Source: Bowmanella pacifica
Lineage (GTDB): Bacteria; Pseudomonadota; Gammaproteobacteria; Enterobacterales; Alteromonadaceae
DNA: 64,000 bases
NCBI RefSeq assembly: GCF_014645355.1
Contig: NZ_BMLS01000005.1
Span: 1-64,000, forward strand
Reading direction: 5' to 3'
Both the position numbers and the translations under genes were made by a program. This document shows positions 33,939 to 44,152 of the stretch, piece after piece. The notes under the pieces are model-generated. The model saw only the letters and a program-made list of their open reading frames with translations. It was not told the origin of the DNA and ran no database searches. The number at the start of each line of letters is the position of its first letter. The stretch's first letter is position 1.

Positions 33939-35396
33939 TTATTCAGCCTCGCTATTGATAAGCTGCAGGAGTTCCTGGGTTTTGGCCTGCATCAGTGCCA
34001 CATCCAGCTTTGACTCGACATTAAGTCGAATAACCGGCTCGGTATTGGATTTGCGCAAGTTAAAGCGCCAGTCGGGAAATTCAAGACCTACCCCGTCGGT
34101 GTTATCCAGCGCGATGGCATCAGCCTGATACTGGCTTAGTACCTTCTGTAAGGTCGCATCGGCATCCTTTACAATGCTGTTAATTTCGCCGGACGACGGA
34201 AAGGCTTGAATCCGCTCTTCCACCAATTGGGATAAGGGTTTACCACTGCTGCAGATAAGCTCTGCCACTAAAAGCCAGGGCAACATGCCTGAATCGCAGT
34301 AGGCAAAATCGCGAAAGTAGTGATGAGCGCTCATTTCGCCGCCGTATACTGCATCTTCCTTGCGCATTCGTTCTTTGATAAAGGCATGGCCGGTTTTACT
34401 TTTTACCGGACGGCCTCCGGCCTGCTTGATAATGTCTTCGGTATTCCAATATACCCTGGGGTCAAAAATAATCGCGGCGCCGGGGTCTTTATCCAAGAAG
34501 GCCTGAGCCAGTAGCCCAACGATATAGTAGCCTTCGATAAACTCACCCTTTTCATCAAACAGAAAACAGCGATCAAAATCGCCATCCCAGGCGATGCCCA
34601 TATCCGCCTGATGCAGACGAACGGCATCGGTTGTTTGTTGACGGCATTCAGGCAGTAAAGGGTTGGGAATGCCATGGGGAAAAGTACCATCCGGCTGATG
34701 GTTGATTTTAATAAACTCAACTTGGCACCCGGCTTGTTTCAGCGCTGCTTCCAGGCTGTCCAAGGCCGGCCCTGCTGCGCCATTGCCAGCGTTAACCACC
34801 AGTTTCAGCGGGCGCAGTGTCTGGGTATTAATATAACTCAGCACGTGCGCGGTAAAGTGCGCCTTGTTGCTTTGCTCAAGATACTGGCCGGTAGCGGCCA
34901 GTTTGGCCGGGTCAATCAAGCCCTGTCCTGCTTCAAAGTCATATTCCTGCACTGTCTTAGCGTAGTGTTGCAGGGCCTGTTCAACCATCTGAGCGTCATA
35001 GCGCTCTGCCATGGCCTGAATAGTAAACAGGCCGGTATCGCCACTGATAGGGCGTGAGCCTTCTCTTACCAGTTTCATGCCGTTGTAATCAATGGGGTTA
35101 TGGCTGGCGGTGACAACTATGCCACCATCCTGACCAAGATTGCTGGTGGCAAAATAAATTTCTTCTGTGCCCACCATGCCGATATCCGTCACGGTGGCAC
35201 CGCCATCAATCAAACCGGCACTTAGTGCCAGCTTGAGTGGTGCAGAGGTCAGCCGGGCATCACCGCCAACCACCACGCTTTTAGCCTGCAGGTGCTCAGC
35301 AAAGGCGCGACCGATGCGATAGACTATGGCTTCATCCAACTGCTCACCCAGCTTGCCGCGAATATCGTAGGCCTTAAAACAACTCAATTGCATCAT
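33939..35396 (-). CDS. manB: Phosphomannomutase / phosphoglucomutase
   Basis: Interconverts mannose-6-phosphate and mannose-1-phosphate for GDP-mannose. 485 residues, alpha-D-phosphohexomutase family: N-terminal FKAYDIRGK, phosphoserine loop [13 protein letters not shown] (Ser near 100), metal loop DGDFDRCF (about 247-254), sugar-binding GEMSAHHYF and the C-terminal phosphate loop [11 protein letters not shown]. Double ATG at 35396/35393 behind AAGGG. It follows manC by 6 bp and completes the GDP-mannose pathway. Confidence 0.93.
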   Translation of the reverse strand: MMQLSCFKAYDIRGKLGEQLDEAIVYRIGRAFAEHLQAKSVVVGGDARLTSAPLKLALSAGLIDGGATVTDIGMVGTEEIYFATSNLGQDGGIVVTASHNPIDYNGMKLVREGSRPISGDTGLFTIQAMAERYDAQMVEQALQHYAKTVQEYDFEAGQGLIDPAKLAATGQYLEQSNKAHFTAHVLSYINTQTLRPLKLVVNAGNGAAGPALDSLEAALKQAGCQVEFIKINHQPDGTFPHGIPNPLLPECRQQTTDAVRLHQADMGIAWDGDFDRCFLFDEKGEFIEGYYIVGLLAQAFLDKDPGAAIIFDPRVYWNTEDIIKQAGGRPVKSKTGHAFIKERMRKEDAVYGGEMSAHHYFRDFAYCDSGMLPWLLVAELICSSGKPLSQLVEERIQAFPSSGEINSIVKDADATLQKVLSQYQADAIALDNTDGVGLEFPDWRFNLRKSNTEPVIRLNVESKLDVALMQAKTQELLQLINSEAE

Positions 35397-35402
35397 ATGC
35401 CC

Positions 35403-36818
35403 TTAGCTTTGCTTAGTACGGCCGTAGCGATCTGAAAAGCGCACGATATCGTCTTCGCCCACATAGGAGCCGGATTGCACTTCGATTAACTCCAGTGGAA
35501 TTTTGCCGGGATTTTCCAGGCTGTGGACTGCCCCGATGGGAATATAGGTAGATTCATTTTCGGTAAGCAGGAAGGTTTCATCGTCACAGGTTACCTGCGC
35601 GGTGCCAGCCACCACAATCCAATGCTCTGCTCTGTGGTGATGCATTTGCACCGAGAGTTTCTCGCCCGGCTTGACGCAAATACGTTTTACTTGGAAGCGG
35701 CTGCCCTGATCCAGGGAGTCGTAGCTGCCCCAGGGGCGGAATACCTCTCGATGAAATTCAAATTCTGGCCGTTGTTGGGCTTTCAGGGTATCTACCACTT
35801 TTTTGATGTCTTGGACCTTATCCTTGTGAGCAACCAGAATGGCATCTTTGGTTTCGACTACCACCACATCATCTATGCCCACTAACGCAATCAGGCGCTG
35901 CTCTGCGTTAATGTAACTATTGTGAACGTTTTCCAGTATGGCATCACCGCGCACAACGTTACCGTTGGCATCTTTTTTCTGCACTTCCCATAGTGAAGAC
36001 CAACTTCCTACGTCACTCCAGCCGGCATCGAGGGGAATAACGGCCGCGTCCTGGGTTTTTTCCATAACGGCGTAGTCAATGGAATCAGATGGACAACCCG
36101 CAAAAATGTCACTATCTACCCGCACAAAATCGAGATCCTGGCTTTCGCTGGCGATGGCCTGGCGGCAAATAGTCAGAATGTCTGGGGCGTGTTTTTCAAG
36201 CTCTTGCAAATAGCGGCTGGCTTTAAACATAAACATTCCGCTGTTCCACAGATAAGCACCTGAAGCCAGATATTGCTCCGCTGTGGCAAGATCGGGTTTT
36301 TCGACAAATTCCGCCACACTGTAGCCCTGACTATTTTCAATGGCGTTGCCCTGGCGAATATAGCCGTAGCCGGTATGGGCGCAGGTTGGCACTATGCCAA
36401 AGGTTACCAGCTTATCTTGCTTAGCCAGTGATTCTGCATGCCGGATAGCGGCGTGGAAGGCGGCGATGTTTTCTATCAGGTGATCAGCTGCCAACACCAG
36501 CAGAACAGGATCTTCACCATTTTGCGTGGCATGCAGTGCGGCCAGGGCAATAGCGGGGGCGGTATTTCTGCCGACGGGCTCAAGCAGGATACCGTCATGT
36601 TGGATCCCTGCCTGTAGTAGTTGCTCTGCCACAATAAAGCGGTGTGCATCATTACAGACAAACACCGGTGCTTCATGCTCAATTCCGGTCAGGCGGCTGA
36701 GGGTATCCTGCAACATACTGTGTTCTGAGGTCAGAGTTAAAAATTGCTTAGGAAAGGCTGCCCTGGATTTGGGCCACAGCCGGCTGCCGGTGCCACCAGC
36801 CATCACAATGGGTTTCAT
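35403..36818 (-). CDS. manC: Mannose-1-phosphate guanylyltransferase / mannose-6-phosphate isomerase
   Basis: Type II bifunctional enzyme of 471 residues. The N-terminal pyrophosphorylase signature is [22 protein letters not shown] and a second block is [13 protein letters not shown]. The C-terminal cupin isomerase domain (about 350-465) contains [27 protein letters not shown] and [14 protein letters not shown] with its metal histidines. It makes GDP-mannose with manB for capsule, O-antigen or exopolysaccharide. No glycosyltransferase genes are near, so it serves as a precursor supplier. Confidence 0.95.
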   Translation of the reverse strand: MKPIVMAGGTGSRLWPKSRAAFPKQFLTLTSEHSMLQDTLSRLTGIEHEAPVFVCNDAHRFIVAEQLLQAGIQHDGILLEPVGRNTAPAIALAALHATQNGEDPVLLVLAADHLIENIAAFHAAIRHAESLAKQDKLVTFGIVPTCAHTGYGYIRQGNAIENSQGYSVAEFVEKPDLATAEQYLASGAYLWNSGMFMFKASRYLQELEKHAPDILTICRQAIASESQDLDFVRVDSDIFAGCPSDSIDYAVMEKTQDAAVIPLDAGWSDVGSWSSLWEVQKKDANGNVVRGDAILENVHNSYINAEQRLIALVGIDDVVVVETKDAILVAHKDKVQDIKKVVDTLKAQQRPEFEFHREVFRPWGSYDSLDQGSRFQVKRICVKPGEKLSVQMHHHRAEHWIVVAGTAQVTCDDETFLLTENESTYIPIGAVHSLENPGKIPLELIEVQSGSYVGEDDIVRFSDRYGRTKQS

Positions 36819-36936
36819 TTATTATCTTCCAGATTGATTTTTTTATAAGCATAACATCGGCTTGAGGTAAGGGGTATAGGTAGCAGAGTGATACAACGTT
36901 GTGCGCGGCACGTCCCTGTGCCTGACAACAGGGCCG

Positions 36937-37242
36937 TTACCTCACGTTGGCTTTTCCTGCCAGGGCTTTGACGGTTTGCTTGCCAATACCCTGGATCTTG
37001 GCGAGATCCTCTATGGATTGAAAATCACCATTGTCCTGACGATACTTCACAATGGCTTCGGCTTTACTTTTACCTATTCCCGGCAGTTTCATTAATTCCT
37101 TGGCCGATGCGGTGTTAATGTTGATACCGGCTACAGCGGCCTCTGCCTGTTGCCCTCTTTCCTTATTTACGTCCTTATCTGATGCCAGGACAGGGGCACT
37201 GAGCCCAAGCATCACGGCTAACAATACTGAAAGTTTTTTCAT
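36937..37242 (-). CDS. ComEA-like helix-hairpin-helix protein
   Basis: 101-residue exported protein: signal peptide (MKKLSVLLAVMLGLSAPVLA), a short linker, and a double helix-hairpin-helix DNA-binding domain (about 38-101) with ININTASAKELMKLPGIGKSKA, given here in parts, and IEDLAKIQGIGKQTVKAL. Gram-negative ComEA homologues bind incoming DNA in the periplasm during natural transformation. A single gene; no other competence gene is in the window. Confidence 0.88.
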   Translation of the reverse strand: MKKLSVLLAVMLGLSAPVLASDKDVNKERGQQAEAAVAGININTASAKELMKLPGIGKSKAEAIVKYRQDNGDFQSIEDLAKIQGIGKQTVKALAGKANVR

Positions 37243-37351
37243 TTTCCTTTTCCTTATTCATCCTTGTCCTGACGCTGAGCGTCGATTAGAAGTGTAGACC
37301 GTTAGTCGCCAGGTGGTAGAACTGGGGCAAGGAAATTTTAACATCCCGATA

Positions 37352-37519
37352 CGCCCACCATGGATGGTGGAAGTGCAGAAAACGCACGACTCCAGGGATG
37401 GAGAAGGTAGAGCGAATCAGGAGACAGAGCCGAGGAGCAGATTTTCTGCCCGTCCATCCTTGGACATCGCCACTCAATCGCTTCCATGCGATCGCGGCAT
37501 ACCGTCCATCCTTGGACAT
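37352..37519. repeat. Hairpin-rich intergenic element
   Basis: A gene-free stretch with several short dyads: CCACC..GGTGG (around 37356-37370), CTCC..GGAG (37390-37403) and two copies of an 18-bp sequence CCGTCCATCCTTGGACAT (37450-37467 and 37502-37519), each a GTCCA/TGGAC hairpin. Read leftward an open frame of 77 codons crosses it, but it has no family resemblance and I do not call it a gene. It may be a dispersed genomic repeat or an untranslated structured RNA. Confidence 0.6.
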
Positions 37520-37522
37520 AAA

Positions 37523-37545
37523 AAAGCCGGTCAGAGACCGGCTTT
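37523..37545 (-). terminator. Terminator of the isocitrate dehydrogenase gene
   Basis: AAAGCCGGTC and GACCGGCTTT form a 10-bp stem, with six T on the leftward transcript, 20 bp past the stop codon. Confidence 0.9.
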
Positions 37546-37565
37546 GGTTTGATAGGAGTTAGACC

Positions 37566-38573
37566 TTACAGGCGCTCAAGTACTGCCTGTGTAAAGTCGG
37601 TGGTGCCGTGAGAGCCACCCAGGTCACGAGTAGTGCGGTCACCAGACTCAATAACCTCTTTCACTGCGGCACGAATCTTCTCGGCTTTGTCCGCCATGCC
37701 CAGGTATTCCAGCATCTGAATAGAAGCCAGGATAACCGAAGTAGGGTTAGCCAGGTTCTTACCAGCGATATCAGGGGCTGAGCCGTGTACTGCTTCGAAA
37801 ATGGCACAGTCTTTACCGATATTGGCACCAGGAGCCATACCCAATCCACCGACCAAGCCGGCACACAGGTCTGACAGAATATCACCGAACAGGTTGGTGG
37901 TGACGATCACATCAAACTGATGGGGGTTCATAACCAACTGCATACAACAGTTGTCCACGATCATCTCGGTAGACTCAATTTGCGGATAACGCTGAGCAAC
38001 TTCACGCGCTACTTTCAGGAACAAGCCGCTGGTTGACTTCAGGATGTTGGCTTTGTGCACGGCGGTGACTTTTTTACGGCCTTCGCGAACCGCCAGTTCG
38101 TAAGCAAAGGTCACGATACGCTCAGCGCCTTCGCGAGTGATCTTACTCATGGCTTCTGCTTCGGAGCCATCGGCGGACACTACCTGACCCAGACCTGAGT
38201 ACATACCCTGGGTATTTTCACGGACGGTAATGATATCAATGTCTTCGTATCTGGCTTTGGTTCCTTTGAAAGACAGTACCGGGCGAACGTTAGCGTACAA
38301 CTGGAACTGCTTGCGCAGGCTAACGTTGATAGACGTGAAGCCTTCGCCGACTGGTGTAGTCAATGGGCCTTTCAGGGTGACTTTATTCTTGGCGATAAGA
38401 TCAAGGGTTTCCTGCGGCAGCAATTCACCGTGGTTCTCCAGTGCAACCAGGCCCGCATCGGCATAATCATAGGCAAAATCGCATCCGACTTTATCCAGAA
38501 TTTGAATAGCTGCGTCAACGATGTCCGGACCAATGCCGTCACCACGAATAACCGTAATACGTTGTTGAGTCAT
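37566..38573 (-). CDS. Isocitrate dehydrogenase, probably NAD-dependent
   Basis: 335-residue beta-decarboxylating dehydrogenase of the IDH/IPMDH family. GDGIGPDI opens the chain, [12 protein letters not shown] carries the substrate serine and arginines, and [16 protein letters not shown] holds the metal aspartates. The cofactor region reads [15 protein letters not shown], where NADP enzymes such as E. coli Icd have Lys-Tyr in place of Asp-Ile; this acidic residue favours NAD. Leu-specific IPMDH features are absent. The length is that of homo-oligomeric NAD-IDHs known in Shewanella-type bacteria. Alone, with its own terminator. Confidence 0.86.
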   Translation of the reverse strand: MTQQRITVIRGDGIGPDIVDAAIQILDKVGCDFAYDYADAGLVALENHGELLPQETLDLIAKNKVTLKGPLTTPVGEGFTSINVSLRKQFQLYANVRPVLSFKGTKARYEDIDIITVRENTQGMYSGLGQVVSADGSEAEAMSKITREGAERIVTFAYELAVREGRKKVTAVHKANILKSTSGLFLKVAREVAQRYPQIESTEMIVDNCCMQLVMNPHQFDVIVTTNLFGDILSDLCAGLVGGLGMAPGANIGKDCAIFEAVHGSAPDIAGKNLANPTSVILASIQMLEYLGMADKAEKIRAAVKEVIESGDRTTRDLGGSHGTTDFTQAVLERL

Positions 38574-38723
38574 GAAGAATTCCTATGTCTGTCGTCAGGC
38601 CGACCTATGGTTTGTATTGGTGCCACAGGCGATAAGTTCTGGTCGCACAAAGCGCCAGATTTCTGGGCGCGTTTTATAGCACTTTAGCCGGTGATTTTCC
38701 AGCCGCTACCGATGAAAGCCCGC

Positions 38724-40373
38724 TTATCTCGGACAATAGCAATGGGTTGTTTCCACTATCTGCCATTTTAGGTATTGCCAACGTGCAGGCGACAGTCGCA
38801 GATACGCCATGGCCTGTTGATAATAGTCGTTTTCTGCAGCTTCGCCTTCGGCAAACCAAATCTCTCGCGCCATGATCAGTCCCAGCCCCAATAAGCAGCT
38901 TAATCGGCGTGCAGGGCGTGGCATCAAAGACAGGGGGGAGGCATGGTGGCGAATAGCCTGGATGAGCAGAGGCTCTTGTCTCCATCCCTGCGCCAGGGCG
39001 ATAGCGTGTTTTAACAGTTCATCGGCCTGAGGAAATGCCAGTAATCCACTCAGTGCATAGCGTGGCGAGGCGCTTTGGGGCAGTGTTATTCTTTTTTTCA
39101 ACCAGGGGCTGGTAAACAACCCCGCACTGGCAAAATAGCCTAGGGTCATGACTTCGCCGTGATCATTCACGCCATGTTGGCTGGCCAGTATGTCCATACA
39201 GTTGACCAGCAAATGAGTGAACTGAAGCAGGGGTTCCTGTAATGGAAAGTAACGTTGATTGACCCGGTTAAGTAGCGCTTGCTGAATCAGCAGATGGCGT
39301 GTGCGGGCCAAGCCTTGAAAGAGTAATGCATGCTTAACTTCGACAAACTGCAATTTTAGTCTGGCTCTGCGACTAGCATCTTCACTAAGCTGGCGGGCGA
39401 GAAAGCCTTCGTCGGCTATATGCCGGGCAAGTTTGTCCAGATCCGGCTCTGATTGCCCCAGCAGCTCTTGGATAACTAGAAGTTTGGCGGGAGGCTGCGC
39501 AATGGGGTAGGTGTTTTTATTTACCTTCAGGACACTGTCTGACTGGGACTGTAACTTGGCCCATTCTTGATTCCAAAAGTGCCCGATAGCCTCCAGGTTC
39601 TGCACTGTCAGAGGCGGTAGGATACGCACAATATCTGATTTAGTGCGCTGCTCAATTCCCATTACCTGTGATTGTTCGCCTTCAACCAATGGCTGGACAA
39701 GGTAGCCCGTTGGTGTTTGGGAAAGGATCAGAACGGGTTGTTGATTCTGTAGTTCAACAGAGGTACCGGGCGGTAACAGGCCGGGAAAAGGGAACAAGCT
39801 GTCAAGCAAGCTCAAAAAGCTGGGGGGGAGTTTAGGAGCCCAATATTTGACGATACCGGCAAACCCTCTGTCCCGACGTTTTTCACCACTTAGCAAGGCG
39901 GCCAGCAACGTTAAGCGCTGCGGTGCGTGTAGACGGTTAAATGCCGCTTGGATACGAGGTTTGTCTATATGAGGCAGCAAACGTACCAAAGGCAGCAAAC
40001 AGGCATACCAAAGCGATTGATTATGCTGTTTTAGCCAATGTAGTAAGGCGCGGTGTTGACCTGCGGGCCAGAGTACAGCACTGCTTACCGCGCACAATAG
40101 CGTATGTGCGGTATGCTCATTGACGCCCATGCGCTGACATAACAATTGGGTCGCCACCAGTTGACGAACTGCCGTCTGGAGTTCTGGGGTGAGGTCGCTG
40201 ATCGATAACACCAGCAATGCATAAAAGCGCTCAGATTGTTCGCTGGCGGTATGGGTAAGGCTGGCAATTCGTTGGCACTGTTTCAAGAACGCAGGCAGAG
40301 ACTCTCCTGCCGATGCCTGCGAATGCTGCAGTGCCTGGATTAAGCTCGCCAGTGCAGTGAGCTCAAGGCTCAC
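38724..40373 (-). CDS. Large hypothetical protein with an HDOD-like region
   Basis: 549-residue protein without signal peptide or clear membrane helices. The C-terminal half (about 295-470) has the rhythm of an HDOD domain (IQELLGQSEPDLDKLARHI, EVKHALLFQGLARTRHLLI, LLNRVNQRYFPLQEPL), but the usual catalytic His-Asp pairs are missing. The middle (about 200-240) contains a beta-rich stretch, GTSVELQNQQPVLIL. The gene starts at a GTG that overlaps the DUF3192 stop by 1 nt (TAGTG). I cannot assign a function; a signalling scaffold is one possibility. Confidence 0.6.
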   Translation of the reverse strand: MSLELTALASLIQALQHSQASAGESLPAFLKQCQRIASLTHTASEQSERFYALLVLSISDLTPELQTAVRQLVATQLLCQRMGVNEHTAHTLLCAVSSAVLWPAGQHRALLHWLKQHNQSLWYACLLPLVRLLPHIDKPRIQAAFNRLHAPQRLTLLAALLSGEKRRDRGFAGIVKYWAPKLPPSFLSLLDSLFPFPGLLPPGTSVELQNQQPVLILSQTPTGYLVQPLVEGEQSQVMGIEQRTKSDIVRILPPLTVQNLEAIGHFWNQEWAKLQSQSDSVLKVNKNTYPIAQPPAKLLVIQELLGQSEPDLDKLARHIADEGFLARQLSEDASRRARLKLQFVEVKHALLFQGLARTRHLLIQQALLNRVNQRYFPLQEPLLQFTHLLVNCMDILASQHGVNDHGEVMTLGYFASAGLFTSPWLKKRITLPQSASPRYALSGLLAFPQADELLKHAIALAQGWRQEPLLIQAIRHHASPLSLMPRPARRLSCLLGLGLIMAREIWFAEGEAAENDYYQQAMAYLRLSPARWQYLKWQIVETTHCYCPR

Positions 40374-40747
40374 TACCAGTCCAAATACTGTTGGTAGGCC
40401 CCTTCTCCCCAGGCGATAAGCTGATCGTTTTTAAACAACAACGGGGTGCATTCATTCATGGTGGTGATACCGTCAGACTCCATATGCTGAGTGCGGTAAA
40501 ACATCACTTGCAGCTTCTCATCATTATTGCGTTTAGCTTCGCTGATGTCTGGCGACCCCATTAATTCAATAATGGCCTGACGACTGGTACCAAGTTCCAG
40601 TTTACCCACTTGGACTTTATTGTACTGTTCCCGATCCTGCCAATCCATGGAGTTAGGATCATCCGGGTAAAACAGCAAGACCAGGGCGGCAAAGAGCAGA
40701 TAAATGACCAGACCCAGGCCAATTCGTTTTGCGACAGTTTTGTTCAT
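40373..40747 (-). CDS. DUF3192 family membrane-anchored protein
   Basis: 124 residues: one N-terminal membrane helix (about 10-27), then a SmpA/OmlA-like alpha-beta domain with KLELGTSRQAIIELMGSPDISE, VMFYRTQHMESDGITTMNECTPLLF and AWGEGAYQQY. It is anchored by a helix rather than a lipid. A paralogue with the same motifs but a lipoprotein signal lies at 46054. The function of DUF3192 is unknown; related folds take part in outer-membrane assembly. Confidence 0.85.
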   Translation of the reverse strand: MNKTVAKRIGLGLVIYLLFAALVLLFYPDDPNSMDWQDREQYNKVQVGKLELGTSRQAIIELMGSPDISEAKRNNDEKLQVMFYRTQHMESDGITTMNECTPLLFKNDQLIAWGEGAYQQYLDW

Positions 40748-40847
40748 AGGTGCAAGAAATTAGTTATTGTAGTGGCAACAGCAAGAGTCTACACAAATTC
40801 ACGCGTCAGAACAGGGGGCTCTGACGCTGATATTGTTCTACTGAACT

Positions 40848-42209
40848 TTATTTCGCCACCTTATAGCAAGGTAAATACTTACTGCCAGGTAGTTTCATAC
40901 GATGTTGAACGACAAAGGATTCCAGCAATTCGTCCAGCATACTCATAAGTCGTTGCTCACCGTTTATTTCAAATGGCCCTTGCTCACGAATCTGTTTCAC
41001 CCCTTCCGCTTTTACATTACCGGCCACGATACCGGAAAATGCACGGCGTAACGATGCAGCTAATTGTGCCTTGGGTTGATCAAAATGCAGATTCAAGGCC
41101 TTCATGTTGTTGTGCGTGGGCATAAAAGGTTGCTGGAATTCAGGATCTATCTTCATCGACCAGTTGAACTGGTAGGCGTCGCCACGCATTTTGCGGTATT
41201 CAGTGATATCCGCCTGGCTTTGCTTGATGGTTTTGGCCACCAATGCCGGGTCGTCAACGATGATGGTGTAAAGGTTTTGTGCTTCTTTACCCAAGGTGGC
41301 GCCTACAAACTGGTCGATACTGGCAAAGTAATCTTCACATTCCTTGGGACCGGTCAAAATGATAGGTACAACCTGATCGCGATTCTGTTCATGCAGCATA
41401 ATGCCAAGCAAGTACAGCAACTCTTCAGCGGTTCCCACGCCGCCAGGGAAGATCACAATGGCATGGGCTACGCGGACAAAGGCCTCCAAGCGTTTCTCAA
41501 TGTCCGGCATAATAACCAGTTCATTGACAATAGGGTTTGGCGGCTCTGCGGCAATAATGCTCGGCTCGGTAATGCCCAGATAGCGCCCATGCCTGACCCG
41601 CTGTTTGGCATGGCCAATAGTGGCGCCTTTCATTGGTCCTTTCATGGCGCCGGGACCACAACCTGTACAGATGTTCAGGTCTCTCAGGCCCAATTGATAG
41701 CCGACTTCTTTGGTGTATTTATATTCAAGCTCACTAATGGAGTGGCCTCCCCAGCACACCACCATATTGGCTTCGCCGCTGGGACGGATAACTTCAGCAT
41801 TACGCAACATGTCAAATACCATATGCGTGGTATGCACGGACTCTGGTGCATTCACACAAAGGTTATATTCGTAACGTGCGCCCATATGCAACAAATCGCG
41901 CAGTACGGCAAACAAGTGCTCGTGTACGCCTTTGATCAATTTATCATCCACAAATGCCAAGGCAGGAGGATTAACCAATTCAATTTTGACCCCCCGTTCG
42001 CGGCGAAGCAGATTGATCTCAAAGTCTTCATAAGGTGAGAAGATATTCTCGAAGTTATCCTCGTGAGCCCCGCTATTCAAAACCGCCAGGCTACAGTTAC
42101 GAAACAATTGATAGAGTTCACTGGAGGTGGAGCGTTTCAGACGGTCAACTTCAAGTTGAGAAAGCAGGCTCATTGCCCCTATGGGGTTAAGCTGTACGGT
42201 TCGTTTCAT
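40848..42209 (-). CDS. ppnN: Nucleotide 5'-monophosphate nucleosidase PpnN
   Basis: Cleaves purine and pyrimidine nucleoside monophosphates to base and ribose-5-phosphate; in E. coli (YgdH) it is activated by pppGpp. The 453-residue chain contains the LOG-family nucleotide site, with [14 protein letters not shown] (about 182-195) and [16 protein letters not shown] (about 253-268), plus flanking domains found only in PpnN. It overlaps the diguanylate cyclase gene by 1 nt (TAATG), so the two are co-translated. queF lies nearby, as in E. coli. Confidence 0.93.
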   Translation of the reverse strand: MKRTVQLNPIGAMSLLSQLEVDRLKRSTSSELYQLFRNCSLAVLNSGAHEDNFENIFSPYEDFEINLLRRERGVKIELVNPPALAFVDDKLIKGVHEHLFAVLRDLLHMGARYEYNLCVNAPESVHTTHMVFDMLRNAEVIRPSGEANMVVCWGGHSISELEYKYTKEVGYQLGLRDLNICTGCGPGAMKGPMKGATIGHAKQRVRHGRYLGITEPSIIAAEPPNPIVNELVIMPDIEKRLEAFVRVAHAIVIFPGGVGTAEELLYLLGIMLHEQNRDQVVPIILTGPKECEDYFASIDQFVGATLGKEAQNLYTIIVDDPALVAKTIKQSQADITEYRKMRGDAYQFNWSMKIDPEFQQPFMPTHNNMKALNLHFDQPKAQLAASLRRAFSGIVAGNVKAEGVKQIREQGPFEINGEQRLMSMLDELLESFVVQHRMKLPGSKYLPCYKVAK

Positions 42210-43762
42210 TATGATCCTTTATTGATAACGTAGCGATTCCGACCTTGATTCTTGGCTTCATATAAGGCGCGGTCAGCTCGCTCAAAAACAGTTTCTACAT
42301 CGTCTTCACGATTAAAGCCCGCCGCGCCGATGGATACCGTGATGGTGACCGCTTGCTCTTTGAACTTGAAAGGGATCTTTTCTATTTGCAAACGGATTTT
42401 TTCAAGCACGTTATCCAGCTCGCTGACGGCGGTTTGTGGGAACAGAATAACAAACTCCTCACCGCCCCAACGAGCAAGAAAATCCGTAGTACGCAGGCAT
42501 TTACTGATGTTCTGTGCGATAACCTGAAGGGTTTTGTCACCGCCGGCATGACCGTACCTGTCATTGATACTCTTAAAATAATCCACATCGACCAGCGCCA
42601 TGCTCAGATCTGTGCCATATCGACGCCAGCGACGATATTCCAGTTCGACCCTGTCATTATAGGCATAACGATTGGGTATCTGCGTCAGCGGGTCGTGGTG
42701 GCTGTGATATTTTTGTTGTAACAGCTTTTGCTTGTACTCAGATGCTTCTTTTTCCAGTGCGCTCAACTGATCTTTCATTTCTCTGAGCAAATTCATCAGC
42801 GCAAGTTGTTCGTCCTTGTCCGCCCGTTCGCGGCTGTCCAAGGTCGAGGCCATCTTACTTAGGTATTCGCTGGCCTGTTGCTTTAACAAAGCGATATCCT
42901 GAGCGTCATCAACAGCCAGCTCAATGCCTTGTAGTTGCTGCCTGAGTTGCTGGTTATGCTGTACTTTCAACTGATAAGCAGACTGACTGTCTTTCAGTGA
43001 ACGGCCAACGGCCTGACTGACATTACCCAAGGTATTGTGCAGACTGGCAATAAAACGTTCTGCTTGTTTGCGGTCTTTTAATACCTCTTTGGACAAGGCC
43101 CGCACCAGCAGCAAGCAACACTCAAGAAGTTGGTTGTGAGTCAGACCTTGTTCAAGCCGTTGGCGAATCTCTTGCAGTTCTTTTTCTTTGCTGGCGCTGG
43201 ACAGCTGTATCACTAGGTCGCGCAGCTCCCACACCAATTGTTGATGAAAGTTTTCTTCTGCATCATTCAGTGTTGGTTCGGTAGCGGGTGCACTGCTGTT
43301 TTGTAACGCCCGCTGGTACAAAGACAGGGCCTGTTCGAAATAAGGAAAACTGGAATAAATCGAGGCATGACTTTGCTGTAAAGTTTGCAGAAATTGCTGC
43401 GTCTCGTCTCTTAATGCTTTAGGCAGTGCCGCATTACGTTGCAATTGGGTGGTGGCACTTTCCAGTAAACCATGAATTTTGGCATTTTGCTGTTTACTGT
43501 AATCGGCATTTTCGATCAGTAAGCCGGTGAGTTTGCTGATGCTGACTTCGGCCATGGCAAAGTTCATTTTGCCTAGCAGATAGCTTCTCAGAGCATGCAG
43601 CTCTTTGTCTAATAACGGATTAAAGCCATCATAAAATTTGCTGAGACGAACAATAAACTGCGACAGAGTGTCAATTTGATGCTTTAAGTTACGCAGCATT
43701 TTTTGCTGATTATGGGGAGACATATCTGCTCGCAGGGTATTGGATTGTGACTCATTATCCAT
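42209..43762 (-). CDS. GGDEF diguanylate cyclase with coiled-coil N-terminus
   Basis: Makes cyclic di-GMP from two GTP. 517 residues: a long alpha-helical N-terminal part (about 20-345), rich in Gln/Leu/Lys heptads, with no membrane segment, then a GGDEF domain (about 350-515). The catalytic motif is GGEEF, and RTTD five residues before it is an intact inhibitory I-site, so product feedback is expected. The ATG at 43762 has AAAGGA upstream. The 190 bp before it contain nothing else I could recognise. Coupled by a 1-nt overlap to ppnN. Confidence 0.9.
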   Translation of the reverse strand: MDNESQSNTLRADMSPHNQQKMLRNLKHQIDTLSQFIVRLSKFYDGFNPLLDKELHALRSYLLGKMNFAMAEVSISKLTGLLIENADYSKQQNAKIHGLLESATTQLQRNAALPKALRDETQQFLQTLQQSHASIYSSFPYFEQALSLYQRALQNSSAPATEPTLNDAEENFHQQLVWELRDLVIQLSSASKEKELQEIRQRLEQGLTHNQLLECCLLLVRALSKEVLKDRKQAERFIASLHNTLGNVSQAVGRSLKDSQSAYQLKVQHNQQLRQQLQGIELAVDDAQDIALLKQQASEYLSKMASTLDSRERADKDEQLALMNLLREMKDQLSALEKEASEYKQKLLQQKYHSHHDPLTQIPNRYAYNDRVELEYRRWRRYGTDLSMALVDVDYFKSINDRYGHAGGDKTLQVIAQNISKCLRTTDFLARWGGEEFVILFPQTAVSELDNVLEKIRLQIEKIPFKFKEQAVTITVSIGAAGFNREDDVETVFERADRALYEAKNQGRNRYVINKGS

Positions 43763-43955
43763 GCCAATGGGTCCTTTAACGCGGCTCAGGATCAAAGAAA
43801 CTGGTTCGGTGCCAGCTTGTTTTAGCGCTTCTGCTTGTCAGTATAATGGGAATTTGCCTGGATATAACCAAATTTTTCAAGAATGGCGGGGAGTTGCGAT
43901 GCTTTTGCTGACAATAAATTGAATATCTTGCTGTGTTTACGAGCTGAATGATGAA

Positions 43956-43988
43956 AAACAAAGGGATGGCAGTGCCATCCCTTTGTTT
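43956..43988 (-). terminator. Strong terminator downstream of queF and the 22-codon frame
   Basis: A 15-bp perfect stem, AAACAAAGGGATGGC with its complement, has a 3-nt loop and a T-run on the leftward strand. It overlaps the stop codon of the small frame at 43988-44056. Confidence 0.92.
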
Positions 43989-44056
43989 CAGTCGTCGTTC
44001 AATGGACGTTTGACCAGATAGTAGGGTAACCGGTCGTTATTATTATTAAGAGGCAT
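43988..44056 (-). CDS. Possible 22-residue peptide after queF
   Basis: An ATG-to-TGA frame encodes MPLNNNNDRLPYYLVKRPLN plus two Asp, a compact hydrophilic peptide. It lies about 95 bp downstream of queF on the same strand and its stop is built into a very strong terminator. AGGA lies 11 bases before the ATG, a weak and distant ribosome site. Evidence for translation is only positional; it could be a chance frame in the queF 3' untranslated region. Confidence 0.35.
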   Translation of the reverse strand: MPLNNNNDRLPYYLVKRPLNDD

Positions 44057-44152
44057 GTGTGTTCCAGTCCTGTATTCAACAACTGCGGACATTTTACCCA
44101 GCCAAAGCAAAAATGAAAGTGTTTTTGTAATTAAACTTGTTGGCTTTCAGTT

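Noticed and set aside
37286-37519. 77-codon leftward frame (begins MSKDGRYAAIAW)
   Set aside because: Runs across the hairpin-rich element; both 18-bp repeats fall at or in it. Looks like a chance frame in a repeated element.
41064-42038. 324-codon rightward frame
   Set aside because: Lies wholly antisense to ppnN, whose motifs are clear, and has no family resemblance.
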